Assembly: GCF_014638355.1 (NCBI RefSeq)
Contig: NZ_BMFK01000007.1
Span: forward strand, 1-57,734
DNA from: Priestia taiwanensis
GTDB taxonomy: Bacteria > Bacillota > Bacilli > Bacillales > Bacillaceae_G
Length of the DNA stretch: 57,734 nucleotides
Direction: 5' to 3'
The notes beneath the pieces were generated by a model that was not told where the DNA came from, searched no databases, and was given only the letters and a program-made list of their open reading frames with translations. Below, in pieces: positions 11,535 to 20,284 of this stretch (positions are counted from its first letter, which is position 1; each line of letters starts with the position of its first letter). Made by a program: the position numbers and the translations under genes.

Positions 11535-11556
11535 CATTTTGTAGGTTGGATAATAT
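11527..11556 (+). promoter_or_regulatory. Probable cysE-cysS promoter
   Basis: TTGGGT (11527-11532), an 18-base spacer and TAATAT (11551-11556) precede the T-box leader and overlap the gltX stop. Transcription would start about 10 bases before the first leader stem. The -35 is imperfect, so the call is moderate. Confidence 0.5.
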
Positions 11557-11574
11557 ATTAGTAAACACATATGA

Positions 11575-11841
11575 AAAAGCGTCGACAAGGAGAGTAAGAC
11601 GTACCGTTTCTTTAATAGAGAGAATCACCGTAGGCTGAAAGTGATTTAAGAAAAGGACGTTTGAAGTGCACCTTGGAGTCTTCTGTTGAACTGTAGTAGA
11701 CAGAAGCGGTGAGAGCCGTTATGAAAAGGAAAAGTTGGGATTATCCTTAAGAGAGGATGATTCAAACAGAGTGGAACCGCGCTGTAACAGCGTCTCTGTG
11801 TATATATCAATGATATGCATAGGGGCGCTGTTTCTTTTTTT
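11575..11841 (+). promoter_or_regulatory. T-box riboswitch, cysteine specifier, with terminator
   Basis: This 385-base gap before cysE holds a complete T-box leader. Stem I carries the GGAGAGTA and AGAGAGAATCACCG elements. The specifier loop reads GAAGTGCACC, giving a TGC (Cys) specifier at 11667-11669. The T-box bulge AGAGTGGAACCGCG is at 11768-11781. The competing terminator pairs ACAGCGTCTCT (11787-11797) with AGGGGCGCTGT (11821-11831), followed by T3-C-T7. Uncharged tRNA-Cys should stabilise the antiterminator and switch on serine acetyltransferase and cysteinyl-tRNA synthetase. Confidence 0.95.
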
Positions 11842-11920
11842 GGTCTTATGTTTCGCTTTGGTGTAAAGAGGTGACGGTAACGAATACTTAGTTGCTTTTG
11901 AATAACGAGGGGGGATTTTG

Positions 11921-12595
11921 TTGTTTAAGCGTATGAAAGAGGATATACAAGTAATCTTCGAACAAGATCCTGCAGCACGGAGCTATATCGAAGTTATTTT
12001 AACATATTCTGGTTTGCATGCGATTTGGGCACATCGTATTGCGCATTGGTTGTTTAAAAGACGTTGGTTTTTCCTAGCGAGGATAATATCACAAGTGAGC
12101 CGTTTCTTTACAGGGATTGAGATTCATCCAGGAGCAACAATTGGCCGGCGCTTTTTCATTGACCACGGCATGGGAATTGTCATTGGTGAAACGTGTGAGA
12201 TAGGTGATAATGTAACGATTTATCAAGGTGTGACGTTAGGTGGTACCGGAAAAGAAAAAGGAAAACGCCACCCAACGTTAAAAGATAATGTACTCGTTGC
12301 AACAGGTGCGAAAGTGTTAGGTTCCATTACAATTGGAGAGAATGCTAAAATTGGGGCAGGTTCAGTTGTATTAACAGAAGTGCCACCAAATTCTACGGTA
12401 GTTGGAATTCCAGGGAAAGTTGTAATTCGGGATGGCATCCGAATTGGAAAAGATTTAAATCATTGTAATTTACCAGACCCAGTGACAGATAAATTAAAGG
12501 TTATGGAAGAAGAAATAGAACGGTTAAGGGATGAATTACAGACGCTAAAGAACGAGAAAGAAGGGAAGAATGTAAATGACTATTTATCTTTATAA
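11921..12595 (+). CDS. cysE: Serine O-acetyltransferase
   Basis: CysE makes O-acetylserine from serine and acetyl-CoA, the first step of cysteine synthesis. The protein (224 residues) has an N-terminal helical domain and a left-handed beta-helix of hexapeptide repeats (about 70-180), including the conserved [19 protein letters not shown]. There are two adjacent TTG codons; 11921 (MFKRMKED) sits eight bases from the GAGGGG ribosome site and is preferred to 11918. It lies under the cysteine T-box, and its 3' end overlaps cysS by 20 bases. Confidence 0.95.
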   Translation: MFKRMKEDIQVIFEQDPAARSYIEVILTYSGLHAIWAHRIAHWLFKRRWFFLARIISQVSRFFTGIEIHPGATIGRRFFIDHGMGIVIGETCEIGDNVTIYQGVTLGGTGKEKGKRHPTLKDNVLVATGAKVLGSITIGENAKIGAGSVVLTEVPPNSTVVGIPGKVVIRDGIRIGKDLNHCNLPDPVTDKLKVMEEEIERLRDELQTLKNEKEGKNVNDYLSL

Positions 12596-13976
12596 TACAA
12601 TGACTCGTCAGAAGGAAGAGTTTAAACCTCTTACCCCGAATAAAGTGAAGATGTACGTATGCGGACCAACTGTATATAACTATATTCATATTGGAAATGC
12701 ACGACCAGTAATCGTATTTGATACGGTGCGTCGTTACTTTGAATATAGTGGATACGACGTGGAGTACGTGTCGAATTTTACAGATGTGGACGATAAATTA
12801 ATTAAAGCAGCAAATGAATTAGGAGAAGATGTTCCAACGATTGCGGAACGCTTTATCGATGCATTCTTTGAAGATGTGTCAGCATTAGGATGCAAGAAGG
12901 CAAGTGTTCATCCTCGTGTAACAGAAAGCATGGATATCATCATTGAATTCATTGAGCAATTAATTGAAAAAGGTTATGCATATGAATCAGAGGGGGATGT
13001 TTACTTCCGAACGAAAGAATTCAATGGATATGGAAAGCTTTCACACCAATCAATTGATGAACTTCGTTTAGGGGAGCGTATTGAAGTTGGGGAGAAGAAG
13101 CAAGACCCACTTGATTTCGTTCTTTGGAAAGCAGCGAAAGAAGGTGAGATTTATTGGGAAAGTCCGTGGGGGCATGGGCGACCAGGTTGGCATATTGAAT
13201 GCTCAGCAATGGCGAAGAAGTATCTAGGTGATACAATTGATATCCATGCAGGCGGACAAGATTTATCGTTCCCACACCATGAGAATGAAATTGCACAGTC
13301 AGAAGCATTAAATGAAAAGACATTTGCAAATTATTGGATGCACAATGGTTATATTAATATTAACAATGAAAAAATGTCGAAGTCGTTAGGTAACTTCGTT
13401 CTCGTACACGATATCATTAAACATATCGATCCACAGTTAATTCGTTTCTTTATCTTATCTGTACATTACCGTCATCCAATTAATTTCAGTGATGAGTTAT
13501 TAGAGAATACGAAAAATGGATTTGAGCGTATTAAAACGGCATATCAAAATGTTAAGCACCGTTTAGATACCAGCACGAATTTAACAGATCGTGATGAGGT
13601 GTGGCTAGACGAGATTGAAGAGAGTCACGAAGAGTTTGTGACACATATGAACGATGACTTTAATACGGCAAACGCAATTAGTGTTCTGTACGGACTTGCA
13701 CGTCAAGCGAATCAATATTTATTAGAAACAAATACATCACAAAATGTATTAAATGCATTCTTACACCAGTTTTCATCATTAGCTTCTGTGTTAGGCCTTG
13801 AATTAGAGGTAAAAGAAGAACTATTAGATGAAGAAATTGAAGCGTTAATTGAACAACGAAACACAGCACGTAAGGAACGTAATTTCCAACTAGCAGATCA
13901 AATTCGTGATGAATTAAAGGAAAAGAACATTGTCTTAGAAGATACAGCGCAAGGAGTAAGATGGAAGAGAGGGTAA
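12576..13976 (+). CDS. cysS: Cysteinyl-tRNA synthetase
   Basis: A monomeric class I synthetase for Cys. The 466-residue protein has the HIGH-type HIGN (38-41), zinc ligands C29, C209, H234 and E238, and KMSKS (266-270), followed by the DALR anticodon-binding helical domain. It begins inside the last codons of cysE, so translation is coupled. Supply of the amino acid and its tRNA charging are therefore under one T-box. Confidence 0.98.
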   Translation: MTIYLYNTMTRQKEEFKPLTPNKVKMYVCGPTVYNYIHIGNARPVIVFDTVRRYFEYSGYDVEYVSNFTDVDDKLIKAANELGEDVPTIAERFIDAFFEDVSALGCKKASVHPRVTESMDIIIEFIEQLIEKGYAYESEGDVYFRTKEFNGYGKLSHQSIDELRLGERIEVGEKKQDPLDFVLWKAAKEGEIYWESPWGHGRPGWHIECSAMAKKYLGDTIDIHAGGQDLSFPHHENEIAQSEALNEKTFANYWMHNGYININNEKMSKSLGNFVLVHDIIKHIDPQLIRFFILSVHYRHPINFSDELLENTKNGFERIKTAYQNVKHRLDTSTNLTDRDEVWLDEIEESHEEFVTHMNDDFNTANAISVLYGLARQANQYLLETNTSQNVLNAFLHQFSSLASVLGLELEVKEELLDEEIEALIEQRNTARKERNFQLADQIRDELKEKNIVLEDTAQGVRWKRG

Positions 13977-13978
13977 GG

Positions 13979-14392
13979 ATGACAGAACGTACAAGAATAG
14001 ATGCAAAACAATTGAATAGTCTTGCGCTAGCTTATATCGGTGATGCCGTATATGAAATTTATGTACGACATCACATCCTTCAAAAAGGTACGATACGTCC
14101 AAATCAATTACATAAGACGGCTACGACATTTGTATCAGCGAAGTCTCAGGCGAAAGTCATTCATTACTTATTAGAAGAGGAGCGTTTGACAGAAGAGGAG
14201 TTAGCTGTTTTCAGACGTGGTCGTAATGCGAAGTCTGGAAGTGTACCGAAGAATACGGATGTACAAACATATCGATATAGTACAGGATTTGAAGCGTTAA
14301 TTGGCTATTTGGATTTACTCGGTAGGCAAGAACGATTAGAAGAAATAATTACGACAGCAATTCAATTTGTCGAAGAGAATGGAAAGGGGTAA
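13979..14392 (+). CDS. mrnC: Mini-ribonuclease III
   Basis: Mini-III is a dimeric RNase III catalytic domain without a dsRNA-binding domain; it matures 23S rRNA in Bacillus. The 137-residue product has the RNase III signature [14 protein letters not shown] near the N-terminus and [20 protein letters not shown] in the middle. I use the ATG at 13979, with AGAGAGG (13966-13972) as RBS. An in-frame ATG at 13961 inside cysS, with AAGGAG upstream, is an alternative that would add six residues. Confidence 0.93.
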   Translation: MTERTRIDAKQLNSLALAYIGDAVYEIYVRHHILQKGTIRPNQLHKTATTFVSAKSQAKVIHYLLEEERLTEEELAVFRRGRNAKSGSVPKNTDVQTYRYSTGFEALIGYLDLLGRQERLEEIITTAIQFVEENGKG

Positions 14393-14397
14393 CAAAC

Positions 14398-15141
14398 GTG
14401 TCAAGTGAATTCATCATTGGAAGAAACACCGTAATTGAAGCGTTAAAGTCAGGACGCGATTTAAATAAACTGTGGGTAGCAGAAGGGGCTACGAAGGGGC
14501 AAATTCAAATTGTTCTTCAGTTAGCAAAGGAAAATGGCGTTATCGTTCAGTTTTCTCCGAAAAAAAAGTTAGACCAAATGGTAGAAGGAAATCATCAAGG
14601 CGTAGTAGCTTCTGTAGCGGCATATAGTTATGCAGAGATGGATGATTTATTTAAGGTAGCAGAGGAGCGTAACGAGGCACCGTTCTTCTTATTATTAGAT
14701 GAAATTGAAGACCCGCATAACTTAGGGTCAATTATGCGTACAGCAGATGCAGTTGGTGCACATGGCATTATTATTCCGAAGCGCCGTGCAGTTGGATTAA
14801 CGGCAACGGTTGCAAAAGCATCAACAGGAGCAATTGAATACATTCCTGTCGCACGTGTAACAAATATGGCGCGAGCGATGGATGAATTAAAAGAGCGTGG
14901 GGTATGGATTGTTGGTACAGACGCAAAGGGTAAGGATGATTATCGTAACATTGATGGCAAAATGCCGATAGGTTTAGTGATTGGAAGTGAAGGGAAGGGG
15001 ATGAGTCGCTTAGTGAAAGACAAGTGTGATTTCCTGATTAATCTTCCGATGGCCGGAAAGGTAACATCGCTAAATGCTTCTGTTGCTGCAAGCTTATTAA
15101 TGTATGAGGTATACCGCAAACGTCATCCGCTCGGAGAATAA
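14398..15141 (+). CDS. rlmB: 23S rRNA (guanosine-2'-O-)-methyltransferase RlmB family
   Basis: A SpoU/TrmH-family knotted methyltransferase that methylates the ribose of a 23S rRNA guanosine in the peptidyl-transferase region. The 247-residue protein has the N-terminal RNA-binding substrate domain (about 1-75) and the SPOUT core with motifs LLLDEIEDPHNLGSIMRTA, VIGSEGKGMSRLV and INLPMAGKVTSLNASVAAS. It starts at GTG after AAAGGGG. It lies tightly packed with mrnC and yacP, a conserved RNA-metabolism cluster. Confidence 0.95.
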   Translation: MSSEFIIGRNTVIEALKSGRDLNKLWVAEGATKGQIQIVLQLAKENGVIVQFSPKKKLDQMVEGNHQGVVASVAAYSYAEMDDLFKVAEERNEAPFFLLLDEIEDPHNLGSIMRTADAVGAHGIIIPKRRAVGLTATVAKASTGAIEYIPVARVTNMARAMDELKERGVWIVGTDAKGKDDYRNIDGKMPIGLVIGSEGKGMSRLVKDKCDFLINLPMAGKVTSLNASVAASLLMYEVYRKRHPLGE

Positions 15142-15143
15142 GT

Positions 15144-15653
15144 GTGGATATTCTAATTGTAGATGGCTATAACATTATTGGATCATGGCCAGAATTACAA
15201 AAAGCAAAAGAACGAGATTTAGAAGAAGCAAGAGATATACTTATTAACAAAATGGCAGAATACCAAGCTCATACGGGATACCGCGTTATTATTGTATTTG
15301 ATGCATATTATGTGCAAGGGATAGAGAAGAAAATGAAGCAGTCACGTGTAGAAGTGATTTTTACAAAAAAAAATCAAACTGCAGATGAACGAATTGAACA
15401 ATTAGCTATCTCGCTTCGAAAAGTGAATACGCACATCCATGTTGCGACTTCTGATTATACAGAGCAGTGGGCGATTTTTGGACAAGGGGCACTGCGGAAA
15501 TCTGCCCGTGAGTTGCTTATTGAAATGGAAGTAATGGAGAAGTCCATTACAAAGCATGTAAAGAAAACGAATGAAGAAAAGCTACCGAATCGACAAGTAT
15601 TTAGTGACAAAGTGACAGAAATGTTTGAAAAAATGCGTCGAGGCAAACAATGA
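15144..15653 (+). CDS. rae1: NYN/PIN-like endoribonuclease Rae1 (YacP)
   Basis: YacP/Rae1 is a ribosome-associated endonuclease that cleaves some mRNAs during translation in B. subtilis. The 169-residue protein begins with LIVDGYNIIGSWPEL and has further acidic active-site residues in VIIVFDAYYVQG and HVATSDYTEQW, the NYN-domain pattern. It starts with GTG after CGGAGAA, two bases from the rlmB stop. The cleavage function is by family, not shown here. Confidence 0.92.
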   Translation: MDILIVDGYNIIGSWPELQKAKERDLEEARDILINKMAEYQAHTGYRVIIVFDAYYVQGIEKKMKQSRVEVIFTKKNQTADERIEQLAISLRKVNTHIHVATSDYTEQWAIFGQGALRKSARELLIEMEVMEKSITKHVKKTNEEKLPNRQVFSDKVTEMFEKMRRGKQ

Positions 15654-15656
15654 ACG

Positions 15657-15686
15657 TTGACCTCTTTAAAACGCTTACTGTATAAT
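15657..15686 (+). promoter_or_regulatory. sigH promoter (sigma-A type)
   Basis: TTGACC (15657-15662), an 18-base spacer and TATAAT (15681-15686), immediately after the yacP stop. It places a transcription start about 27 bases before the sigH GTG. In B. subtilis the equivalent promoter is repressed by AbrB; I cannot recognise an AbrB site here. Confidence 0.85.
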
Positions 15687-15719
15687 ATTTCTAACTACAT
15701 GCGGTCGGGAGGAATAGAT

Positions 15720-16370
15720 GTGACGGCAGACTTGGAAGAAAATATGCGTTTGAAGTATGCTACTTTAGAGGATGAAGAGATTTTAGAATTCGTGCAAAAC
15801 GGTGATTTAGAGTCGCTAGAGTATTTAATTTATAAATATAAGAATTTTGTACGAGCGAAGGCGCGATCATATTTTCTTGTTGGAGCGGATCGAGAGGATA
15901 TTATTCAAGAAGGAATGATTGGTCTGTATAAGGCGATTCGTGATTACAAAGGGGACAAGCAATCTTCTTTTAAAGCATTTGCAGAACTATGTATCACAAG
16001 GCAAATTATTACAGCAATTAAGACGGCAACGAGACAAAAACATATTCCTCTAAACTCGTATGTTTCGTTAGATAAACCAATTTATGATGAAGAGTCTGAC
16101 CGCACTCTATTAGACGTCATCTCAGAAGCAAAAGTAATGGATCCAGAGGAAATGGTCATTAACCAAGAAGAGTTTGACGATATTGAACTGAAGATGGCAG
16201 AGTTATTAAGTGATTTAGAGAAAAAAGTATTGTCACTTTACTTAGATGGTAGATCGTATCAAGAGATATCAGTTGAATTAAATCGACATGTGAAATCAAT
16301 TGATAACGCACTTCAGCGTGTGAAAAGAAAAGTAGAGCGATACTTAGAAATTCGAGAAATTACGATGTAG
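15720..16370 (+). CDS. sigH: RNA polymerase sigma-H factor
   Basis: Sigma-H (Spo0H) directs early sporulation and post-exponential genes. The 216-residue protein has sigma-70 region 2 (NFVRAKARSYFLVGADREDI, then QEGMIGLYKAIRDYK) and a region 4 helix-turn-helix (DGRSYQEISVELNRHVKSI). The GTG at 15720 is chosen because GGGAGG (15707-15712) is at perfect spacing. The longer reading from 15657 would begin inside the -35 box of the gene's own promoter. Confidence 0.96.
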   Translation: MTADLEENMRLKYATLEDEEILEFVQNGDLESLEYLIYKYKNFVRAKARSYFLVGADREDIIQEGMIGLYKAIRDYKGDKQSSFKAFAELCITRQIITAIKTATRQKHIPLNSYVSLDKPIYDEESDRTLLDVISEAKVMDPEEMVINQEEFDDIELKMAELLSDLEKKVLSLYLDGRSYQEISVELNRHVKSIDNALQRVKRKVERYLEIREITM

Positions 16371-16390
16371 GACAGCGTTTATAATTGACG

Positions 16391-16420
16391 TTGACATTGT
16401 CTTTTTAAATATGGTAGATT
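16391..16420 (+). promoter_or_regulatory. Promoter for rpmG-secE
   Basis: TTGACA (16391-16396), an 18-base spacer and TAGATT (16415-16420), about 40 bases before rpmG. A second TTGACG lies ten bases further up. Moderate -10 match. Confidence 0.6.
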
Positions 16421-16459
16421 TTAATAGACATAATAGACTTAAAATAGGTTGGTGTACAC

Positions 16460-16606
16460 ATGAGAAAGAAAGTAATTCTTGCATGTAGTGTATGTAACAA
16501 TCGTAATTATACAACGATGAAGAACAGCTCTGAAGTAGAAAGACTGGAAATGAAAAAGTTTTGTAATAACTGCAACTCGCATTCGGTTCATCGTGAAACG
16601 AAATAA
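16460..16606 (+). CDS. rpmG: 50S ribosomal protein L33
   Basis: A 48-residue L33 paralogue, short enough to be missed by ORF length cut-offs. It has the zinc-ribbon cysteines in [10 protein letters not shown] and [10 protein letters not shown], so it is a zinc-containing (C+) form. It sits directly upstream of secE, the position of rpmGB in B. subtilis. ATG start; the upstream ribosome site AGGTTGGTG is weak. Confidence 0.93.
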   Translation: MRKKVILACSVCNNRNYTTMKNSSEVERLEMKKFCNNCNSHSVHRETK

Positions 16607-16647
16607 ATAGATTTTACTAGTTTAGTGTAATAATTGGAGGTTCTTAC

Positions 16648-16830
16648 ATGCAACGTTTGACAGGGTTTTTCAGTGGTGTAGGTCGTGAAATGAAAAAGGT
16701 TAGCTGGCCTAAAGGGAAAGAACTGACTCGCTACACTGTAGTTGTAGTCGCAACTGTATTATTTGCTGTTGCCTTCTTTGCGGCAGTGGATTATGGAATT
16801 TCTTCTTTAATTCGTGCAATACTTGAATAA
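16648..16830 (+). CDS. secE: Preprotein translocase subunit SecE
   Basis: The small SecE subunit clamps SecY in the SecYEG channel. This is the short one-helix Firmicute form: 60 residues, with an amphipathic N-terminal part containing the conserved EMKKVSWPKGKEL and one transmembrane helix (about 29-55). RBS TTGGAGG. It stands between rpmG and nusG as in most Firmicutes. Confidence 0.97.
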   Translation: MQRLTGFFSGVGREMKKVSWPKGKELTRYTVVVVATVLFAVAFFAAVDYGISSLIRAILE

Positions 16831-16845
16831 GAACTAACAGTTCAT

Positions 16846-16897
16846 GGTATAATGGTGAATAAACGCATCAAATAGAAGGCCCGGAAACGGGTTTTTT
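16846..16897 (+). promoter_or_regulatory. nusG upstream promoter and short hairpin
   Basis: TGGTATAAT (16845-16853 region) is an extended -10, with TTGAAT (16823-16828) at a long 19-base spacing. Downstream, CCCG-GAAA-CGGG (16880-16891) followed by six T makes a compact terminator or attenuator in the nusG leader. The 135 bases after it up to nusG show no further element I recognise. Confidence 0.55.
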
Positions 16898-17032
16898 AAT
16901 TTGGGAAAAAAGCCGCGTGAGCAGAGTTTGGAAGGATTCTTTTCTTAGTATGCTCATTTAATTGGCTCAAATAAACAACGTAAGTAAAGAAAACTTATTG
17001 CCAGGGAGGGAAGGACGAGAGTCCTGAATAAT

Positions 17033-17566
17033 ATGGAAAAAAATTGGTATGTAGTACATACGTACTCTGGATATGAAAATAAAGTAAAAGCAAACCTGGA
17101 GAAACGCGTTGAATCAATGGGGATGCAAGATAAGATTTTTCGTGTCATTGTCCCAGAAGAAACAGAAGTAGAAATGAGAAATGGGAAAGAAAAAGTAATA
17201 AAACGTAAAGTATTCCCAGGCTACGTATTAGTAGAATTAATCATGACAGATGATTCTTGGTATGTGGTAAGAAATACACCTGGTGTAACTGGATTCGTTG
17301 GATCGGCTGGTTCTGGTTCAAAGCCTACACCACTATTAGAAGAAGAAGTAGAAGTTATTTTAACCCATATGGGTGTAGATGCAGCTTCTGTAGAGTTCGA
17401 TTATGAACTATTCGAAACAGTTCGTGTAAATGAAGGTCCATTCGCGAATTTAACTGGCTCAATCCAAGAAATAGATTTAGAAAAGAAACGAATTAAAGTG
17501 TTAGTTGACTTCTTAGGTCGCGAAACGCCGGTAGAACTTGATTTTTCTCAAATTGAAAAATTATAA
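17033..17566 (+). CDS. nusG: Transcription termination/antitermination protein NusG
   Basis: NusG binds RNA polymerase across the clamp and, in Bacillus, stimulates pausing at T-rich non-template sites. The 177 residues comprise the NGN domain (NWYVVHTYSGYENKVK onward, about 1-115) and a C-terminal KOW domain (EGPFANLTGSIQEIDLEKKR). The RBS is unusually weak for this highly expressed gene; GGGAGGGAAGG lies about 20 bases upstream (17004-17014). Confidence 0.96.
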   Translation: MEKNWYVVHTYSGYENKVKANLEKRVESMGMQDKIFRVIVPEETEVEMRNGKEKVIKRKVFPGYVLVELIMTDDSWYVVRNTPGVTGFVGSAGSGSKPTPLLEEEVEVILTHMGVDAASVEFDYELFETVRVNEGPFANLTGSIQEIDLEKKRIKVLVDFLGRETPVELDFSQIEKL

Positions 17567-17577
17567 TCGTAAAAAAC

Positions 17578-17638
17578 TTGAAATTAAAAATGAAAAGTGA
17601 TAATATTTTTAAGGTCAGTATGTCTTGCGTGGCAAGAC
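17578..17638 (+). promoter_or_regulatory. rplK promoter and leader hairpin
   Basis: TTGAAA (17578-17583), 17-base spacer, TAATAT (17601-17606). The transcript would begin just before a perfect seven-base-pair hairpin, GTCTTGC-GTG-GCAAGAC (17622-17638), at the 5' end of the leader, which may stabilise the mRNA or attenuate. Confidence 0.65.
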
Positions 17639-17689
17639 TGTGATTTTAAATTTTTATCTTTATACAAGTAAAAATAAAGATTAAGTTGA

Positions 17690-17717
17690 GTGGGAGGACC
17701 TCGTGTCCAATGACCAC
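17690..17717 (+). promoter_or_regulatory. Putative ribosomal protein L1 binding site (rRNA mimic) before rplK
   Basis: GUGG (17690-17693) pairs with CCAC (17714-17717). Then comes an internal loop GA / AAUGA, and an inner stem GGAC (17696-17699) / GUCC (17705-17708). The left strand GUGGGAGG and right strand ACCAC resemble helix 76-77 of 23S rRNA, the L1-stalk site. L1 is known to repress the L11-L1 operon by binding such a mimic; the assignment here is by structure only. Confidence 0.6.
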
Positions 17718-17743
17718 ATCACGGACTTAAGGAGGTGTGTCTC

Positions 17744-18169
17744 GTGGCTAAAAAAGTAATTAAAATGGTAAAATTACAAATTCCAGCTGGTAAAGCTAAC
17801 CCAGCACCACCAGTAGGACCGGCATTAGGTCAAGCAGGTGTTAACATCATGGGATTCTGTAAAGAATTCAATGCGCGTACAGCTGATCAAGCTGGTCTAA
17901 TTATCCCTGTTGAAATTACGGTATTCGAAGACCGTTCATTTACATTTATTACAAAAACTCCGCCTGCTGCTGTTCTTCTTAAAAAAGCGGCTGGAATCGA
18001 GTCTGGTTCTGGTGAACCAAATCGTAATAAAGTAGCAACAGTTAAACGCGATAAAGTACGTGAAATCGCTGAAACAAAAATGCCTGACTTAAACGCTGCA
18101 TCTGTTGAAGCTGCAATGCGTATGGTTGAAGGTACTGCACGTAGCATGGGTATCGTTATCGAAGACTAA
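17744..18169 (+). CDS. rplK: 50S ribosomal protein L11
   Basis: L11 (141 residues) organises the GTPase-associated centre and is the thiostrepton-site protein. It has the N-terminal proline-rich switch region [21 protein letters not shown] and the C-terminal rRNA-binding domain. It begins at GTG 17744, six bases after AAGGAGGTG; an upstream in-frame GTG lies inside that ribosome site and is rejected. rplA follows after a hairpin and a second L1-like site. Confidence 0.97.
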   Translation: MAKKVIKMVKLQIPAGKANPAPPVGPALGQAGVNIMGFCKEFNARTADQAGLIIPVEITVFEDRSFTFITKTPPAAVLLKKAAGIESGSGEPNRNKVATVKRDKVREIAETKMPDLNAASVEAAMRMVEGTARSMGIVIED

Positions 18170-18193
18170 TCCATGTAAGTTGTTTTTGTATAG

Positions 18194-18259
18194 AAGGTTG
18201 CGGGTAGAATTGTTCCATTCGCAACCTTTATTCGTGGGAGGTAATTCCGCTATAACCAC
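18194..18259 (+). promoter_or_regulatory. rplK-rplA intercistronic hairpin and second L1-like element
   Basis: AAGGTTGCG (18194-18202) pairs perfectly with CGCAACCTT (18220-18228) without a U-tract. Directly after it, GTGGGAGG (18234-18241) and CCAC (18256-18259) repeat the arrangement seen before rplK, with a weaker inner stem (GG/CC). The rplA ribosome site AAGGAGG follows at once, so L1 binding could block translation of its own gene. Confidence 0.5.
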
Positions 18260-18276
18260 ATAAGGAGGAAATAAAA

Positions 18277-18966
18277 ATGGCTAAAAAAGGTAAAAAGTAC
18301 GTTGAAGCTGCTAAGTTAGTGGATCGTGCAACTGTATATCCAGTAGCTGAAGCTATTGAATTAGTAAAGAAGACAAGCACAGTTAAATTTGATGCAACTG
18401 TTGAAGTAGCATTCCGTTTAGGTGTAGATCCGAAGAAAGCTGACCAACAAATTCGTGGTGCAGTAGTTCTTCCACACGGTACTGGTAAAGTACAACGTGT
18501 ATTAGTATTCGCTAAAGGCGAGAAAGCAAAAGAAGCAGAAGCTGCTGGCGCTGACTTCGTAGGCGATACAGATTACATTGCGAAGATCCAACAAGGTTGG
18601 TTCGACTTTGACGTAATCGTTGCAACTCCAGACATGATGGCTGAAGTTGGTAAATTAGGTCGCGTATTAGGACCAAAAGGCTTAATGCCAAACCCGAAAA
18701 CTGGTACAGTTACATTCGACGTAACAAAAGCAGTTAACGAAATCAAAGCTGGTAAAGTTGAGTACCGTGTTGATAAAGCGGGTAATATCCATGTTCCAAT
18801 CGGTAAAGCTTCTTTCGAGAACGCAAAGTTAGCTGAGAACTTTAACACTGTATACGAAACAATGTTAAAAGCTAAGCCTGCTGCTGCTAAAGGAACTTAC
18901 ATGAAGAACGTAACAGTTACTTCAACTATGGGTCCTGGTGTAAAAGTAGACGTAGCTACTTTCTAA
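18277..18966 (+). CDS. rplA: 50S ribosomal protein L1
   Basis: L1 forms the mobile stalk at the E site and is a translational repressor of the L11-L1 mRNA. The 229-residue two-domain protein shows the conserved [17 protein letters not shown] hinge segment and the C-terminal [30 protein letters not shown]. Context: rplK upstream, the L10 leader and rplJ downstream. Confidence 0.98.
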   Translation: MAKKGKKYVEAAKLVDRATVYPVAEAIELVKKTSTVKFDATVEVAFRLGVDPKKADQQIRGAVVLPHGTGKVQRVLVFAKGEKAKEAEAAGADFVGDTDYIAKIQQGWFDFDVIVATPDMMAEVGKLGRVLGPKGLMPNPKTGTVTFDVTKAVNEIKAGKVEYRVDKAGNIHVPIGKASFENAKLAENFNTVYETMLKAKPAAAKGTYMKNVTVTSTMGPGVKVDVATF

Positions 18967-18986
18967 TTATTGGAAGTTAAAAACGT

Positions 18987-19015
18987 TTGACTTTAAGGTC
19001 AAAGTTTTATAATAT
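18987..19015 (+). promoter_or_regulatory. rplJ-rplL promoter
   Basis: TTGACT (18987-18992), 17-base spacer, TAATAT (19010-19015). A TATAAT (19008-19013) overlaps at a shorter 15-base spacing. It is immediately upstream of the L10 leader. Confidence 0.65.
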
Positions 19016-19039
19016 ATATCTTGTGTTTGAAAAAGAATA

Positions 19040-19152
19040 GTTGTACCGTAGACAGTAGGTGCCCTTGGGCTTAATATCCTACCGAGGTGTGTTATACGTG
19101 TTTATACTAATAAACAATATACCTCCATGTCTTGATTTACATGGAGGTTTTT
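19040..19152 (+). promoter_or_regulatory. L10 leader with attenuator
   Basis: The region around GACAGTAGGTGCCCTTGGGC and ATCCTACCGAGG matches the Firmicute ribosomal protein L10 leader. It ends in a strong terminator, ACCTCCATGT (19121-19130) pairing with ACATGGAGGT (19139-19148) followed by T. L10(L12)4 binding is expected to favour the terminator and so limit rplJ-rplL expression. Confidence 0.85.
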
Positions 19153-19202
19153 ATGTGATTACACTTTACGGTATTATGATAAAACTACAGGAGGTGTAAT
19201 AA

Positions 19203-19703
19203 ATGAGCAACGCAATCGAAATGAAACAACAAGTAGTTTCTGAAATCGCTGCTAAATTACGTGAGTCTAAATCAACAATCGTTGTTGACTACCGTGGTTT
19301 AACGGTTTCTCAAGTTACTGAACTTCGTAAACAATTACGTGAAGCTGGCGTTGAGTTCAAAGTTTACAAAAACTCTTTAACTCGTCGTGCTGCTGAGCAA
19401 GCTGAATTAGCTGGCTTAAACGATGTATTAGTTGGGCCGAATGCTATCGCATTCAGTACTGAAGATGTTATCGCTCCTGCGAAAGTTCTAAACGAATTCG
19501 CTAAGAAGAATGAAGCATTAGAAATTAAAGCTGGTGTAATCGAAGGAAATGTTGCGACTGTTGAAGAAGTTAAAGCTCTTGCTGAACTTCCATCTCGCGA
19601 AGGTTTACTTTCTATGTTACTATCAGTACTTCAAGCGCCAATCCGCAATCTTGCACTTGCTACAAAAGCTGTGGCAGATCAAAAAGAAGAGCAAGGCGCT
19701 TAA
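19203..19703 (+). CDS. rplJ: 50S ribosomal protein L10
   Basis: L10 (166 residues) anchors L7/L12 dimers at the base of the stalk. The N-terminal globular rRNA-binding domain includes [18 protein letters not shown] and [12 protein letters not shown], and the C-terminal helix carries the L12 binding sites. RBS AGGAGGTG. It is controlled by the L10 leader upstream. A small hairpin (AGCATA / TATGCT, 19726-19740) separates it from rplL. Confidence 0.97.
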   Translation: MSNAIEMKQQVVSEIAAKLRESKSTIVVDYRGLTVSQVTELRKQLREAGVEFKVYKNSLTRRAAEQAELAGLNDVLVGPNAIAFSTEDVIAPAKVLNEFAKKNEALEIKAGVIEGNVATVEEVKALAELPSREGLLSMLLSVLQAPIRNLALATKAVADQKEEQGA

Positions 19704-19763
19704 TTGTAAGACAAAACAACCATATAGCATAAAATATGCTTAATCCATAAGGAGGAACTTAAA

Positions 19764-20123
19764 ATGACTAAAGAACAAATCATTGAAGCAGTTAAATCTA
19801 TGACTGTTTTAGAATTAAACGACTTAGTAAAAGCTATTGAAGAAGAATTCGGAGTAACTGCTGCAGCTCCTGTAGCTATGATGGCAGGTGCTGGTGAAGC
19901 TGCTGCTGAGCAAACTGAATTTGATGTAGTATTAGCTAACGCTGGTGCTCAAAAAATCAAGGTTATCAAAGTAGTTCGTGAATTAACTGGCTTAGGCTTA
20001 AAAGAAGCTAAAGAAGTAGTTGATAACGCTCCTAAAGCTCTTAAAGAAGGCGTAACTAAAGAAGAAGCTGAAGAAATCAAAGCTAAACTTGAAGAAGTTG
20101 GCGCTTCTGTAGAAGTTAAGTAA
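19764..20123 (+). CDS. rplL: 50S ribosomal protein L7/L12
   Basis: L12 (119 residues) recruits and activates translational GTPases. It has the N-terminal dimerisation domain (1-33), an Ala/Gly-rich flexible hinge (about 34-50, [14 protein letters not shown]) and the C-terminal factor-binding domain ([20 protein letters not shown]). RBS AAGGAGG. It is followed closely by a terminator, which ends the rplJL transcript. Confidence 0.98.
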   Translation: MTKEQIIEAVKSMTVLELNDLVKAIEEEFGVTAAAPVAMMAGAGEAAAEQTEFDVVLANAGAQKIKVIKVVRELTGLGLKEAKEVVDNAPKALKEGVTKEEAEEIKAKLEEVGASVEVK

Positions 20124-20140
20124 TTAACTTATGCAATTGT

Positions 20141-20169
20141 AAAAAGCTCGCATCTGCGGGCTTTTTTTT
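20141..20169 (+). terminator. Terminator after rplL
   Basis: AAAAGCTCGCA (20142-20152) pairs with TGCGGGCTTTT (20155-20165) over a two-base gap with one G-U pair; the T-run continues to 20169. Typical rho-independent terminator. Confidence 0.9.
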
Positions 20170-20284
20170 ATCCCACTTACAATAGTATAGGTTAGCTATG
20201 GTGAGTTTGTTTCAGTCTAGACACATGGTGTATAGTTATACGTACGCTATGTACATAGGTATAGTAATAAAATGGGGTGAAAAC

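Noticed and set aside
15657..15719. Longer sigH reading frame from 15657
   Set aside because: Its first codon is inside the -35 box of the sigH promoter; the GTG at 15720 has the ribosome site and the family-like length.
16880..16897. Full terminator separating secE from nusG
   Set aside because: The stem is only four base pairs with a GAAA loop; it may attenuate but I would not call it a complete operon end.
19549..19743. 64-codon plus-strand ORF in the 3' part of rplJ
   Set aside because: Alternative frame of rplJ running into the gap; no ribosome site, while rplJ is unmistakable.
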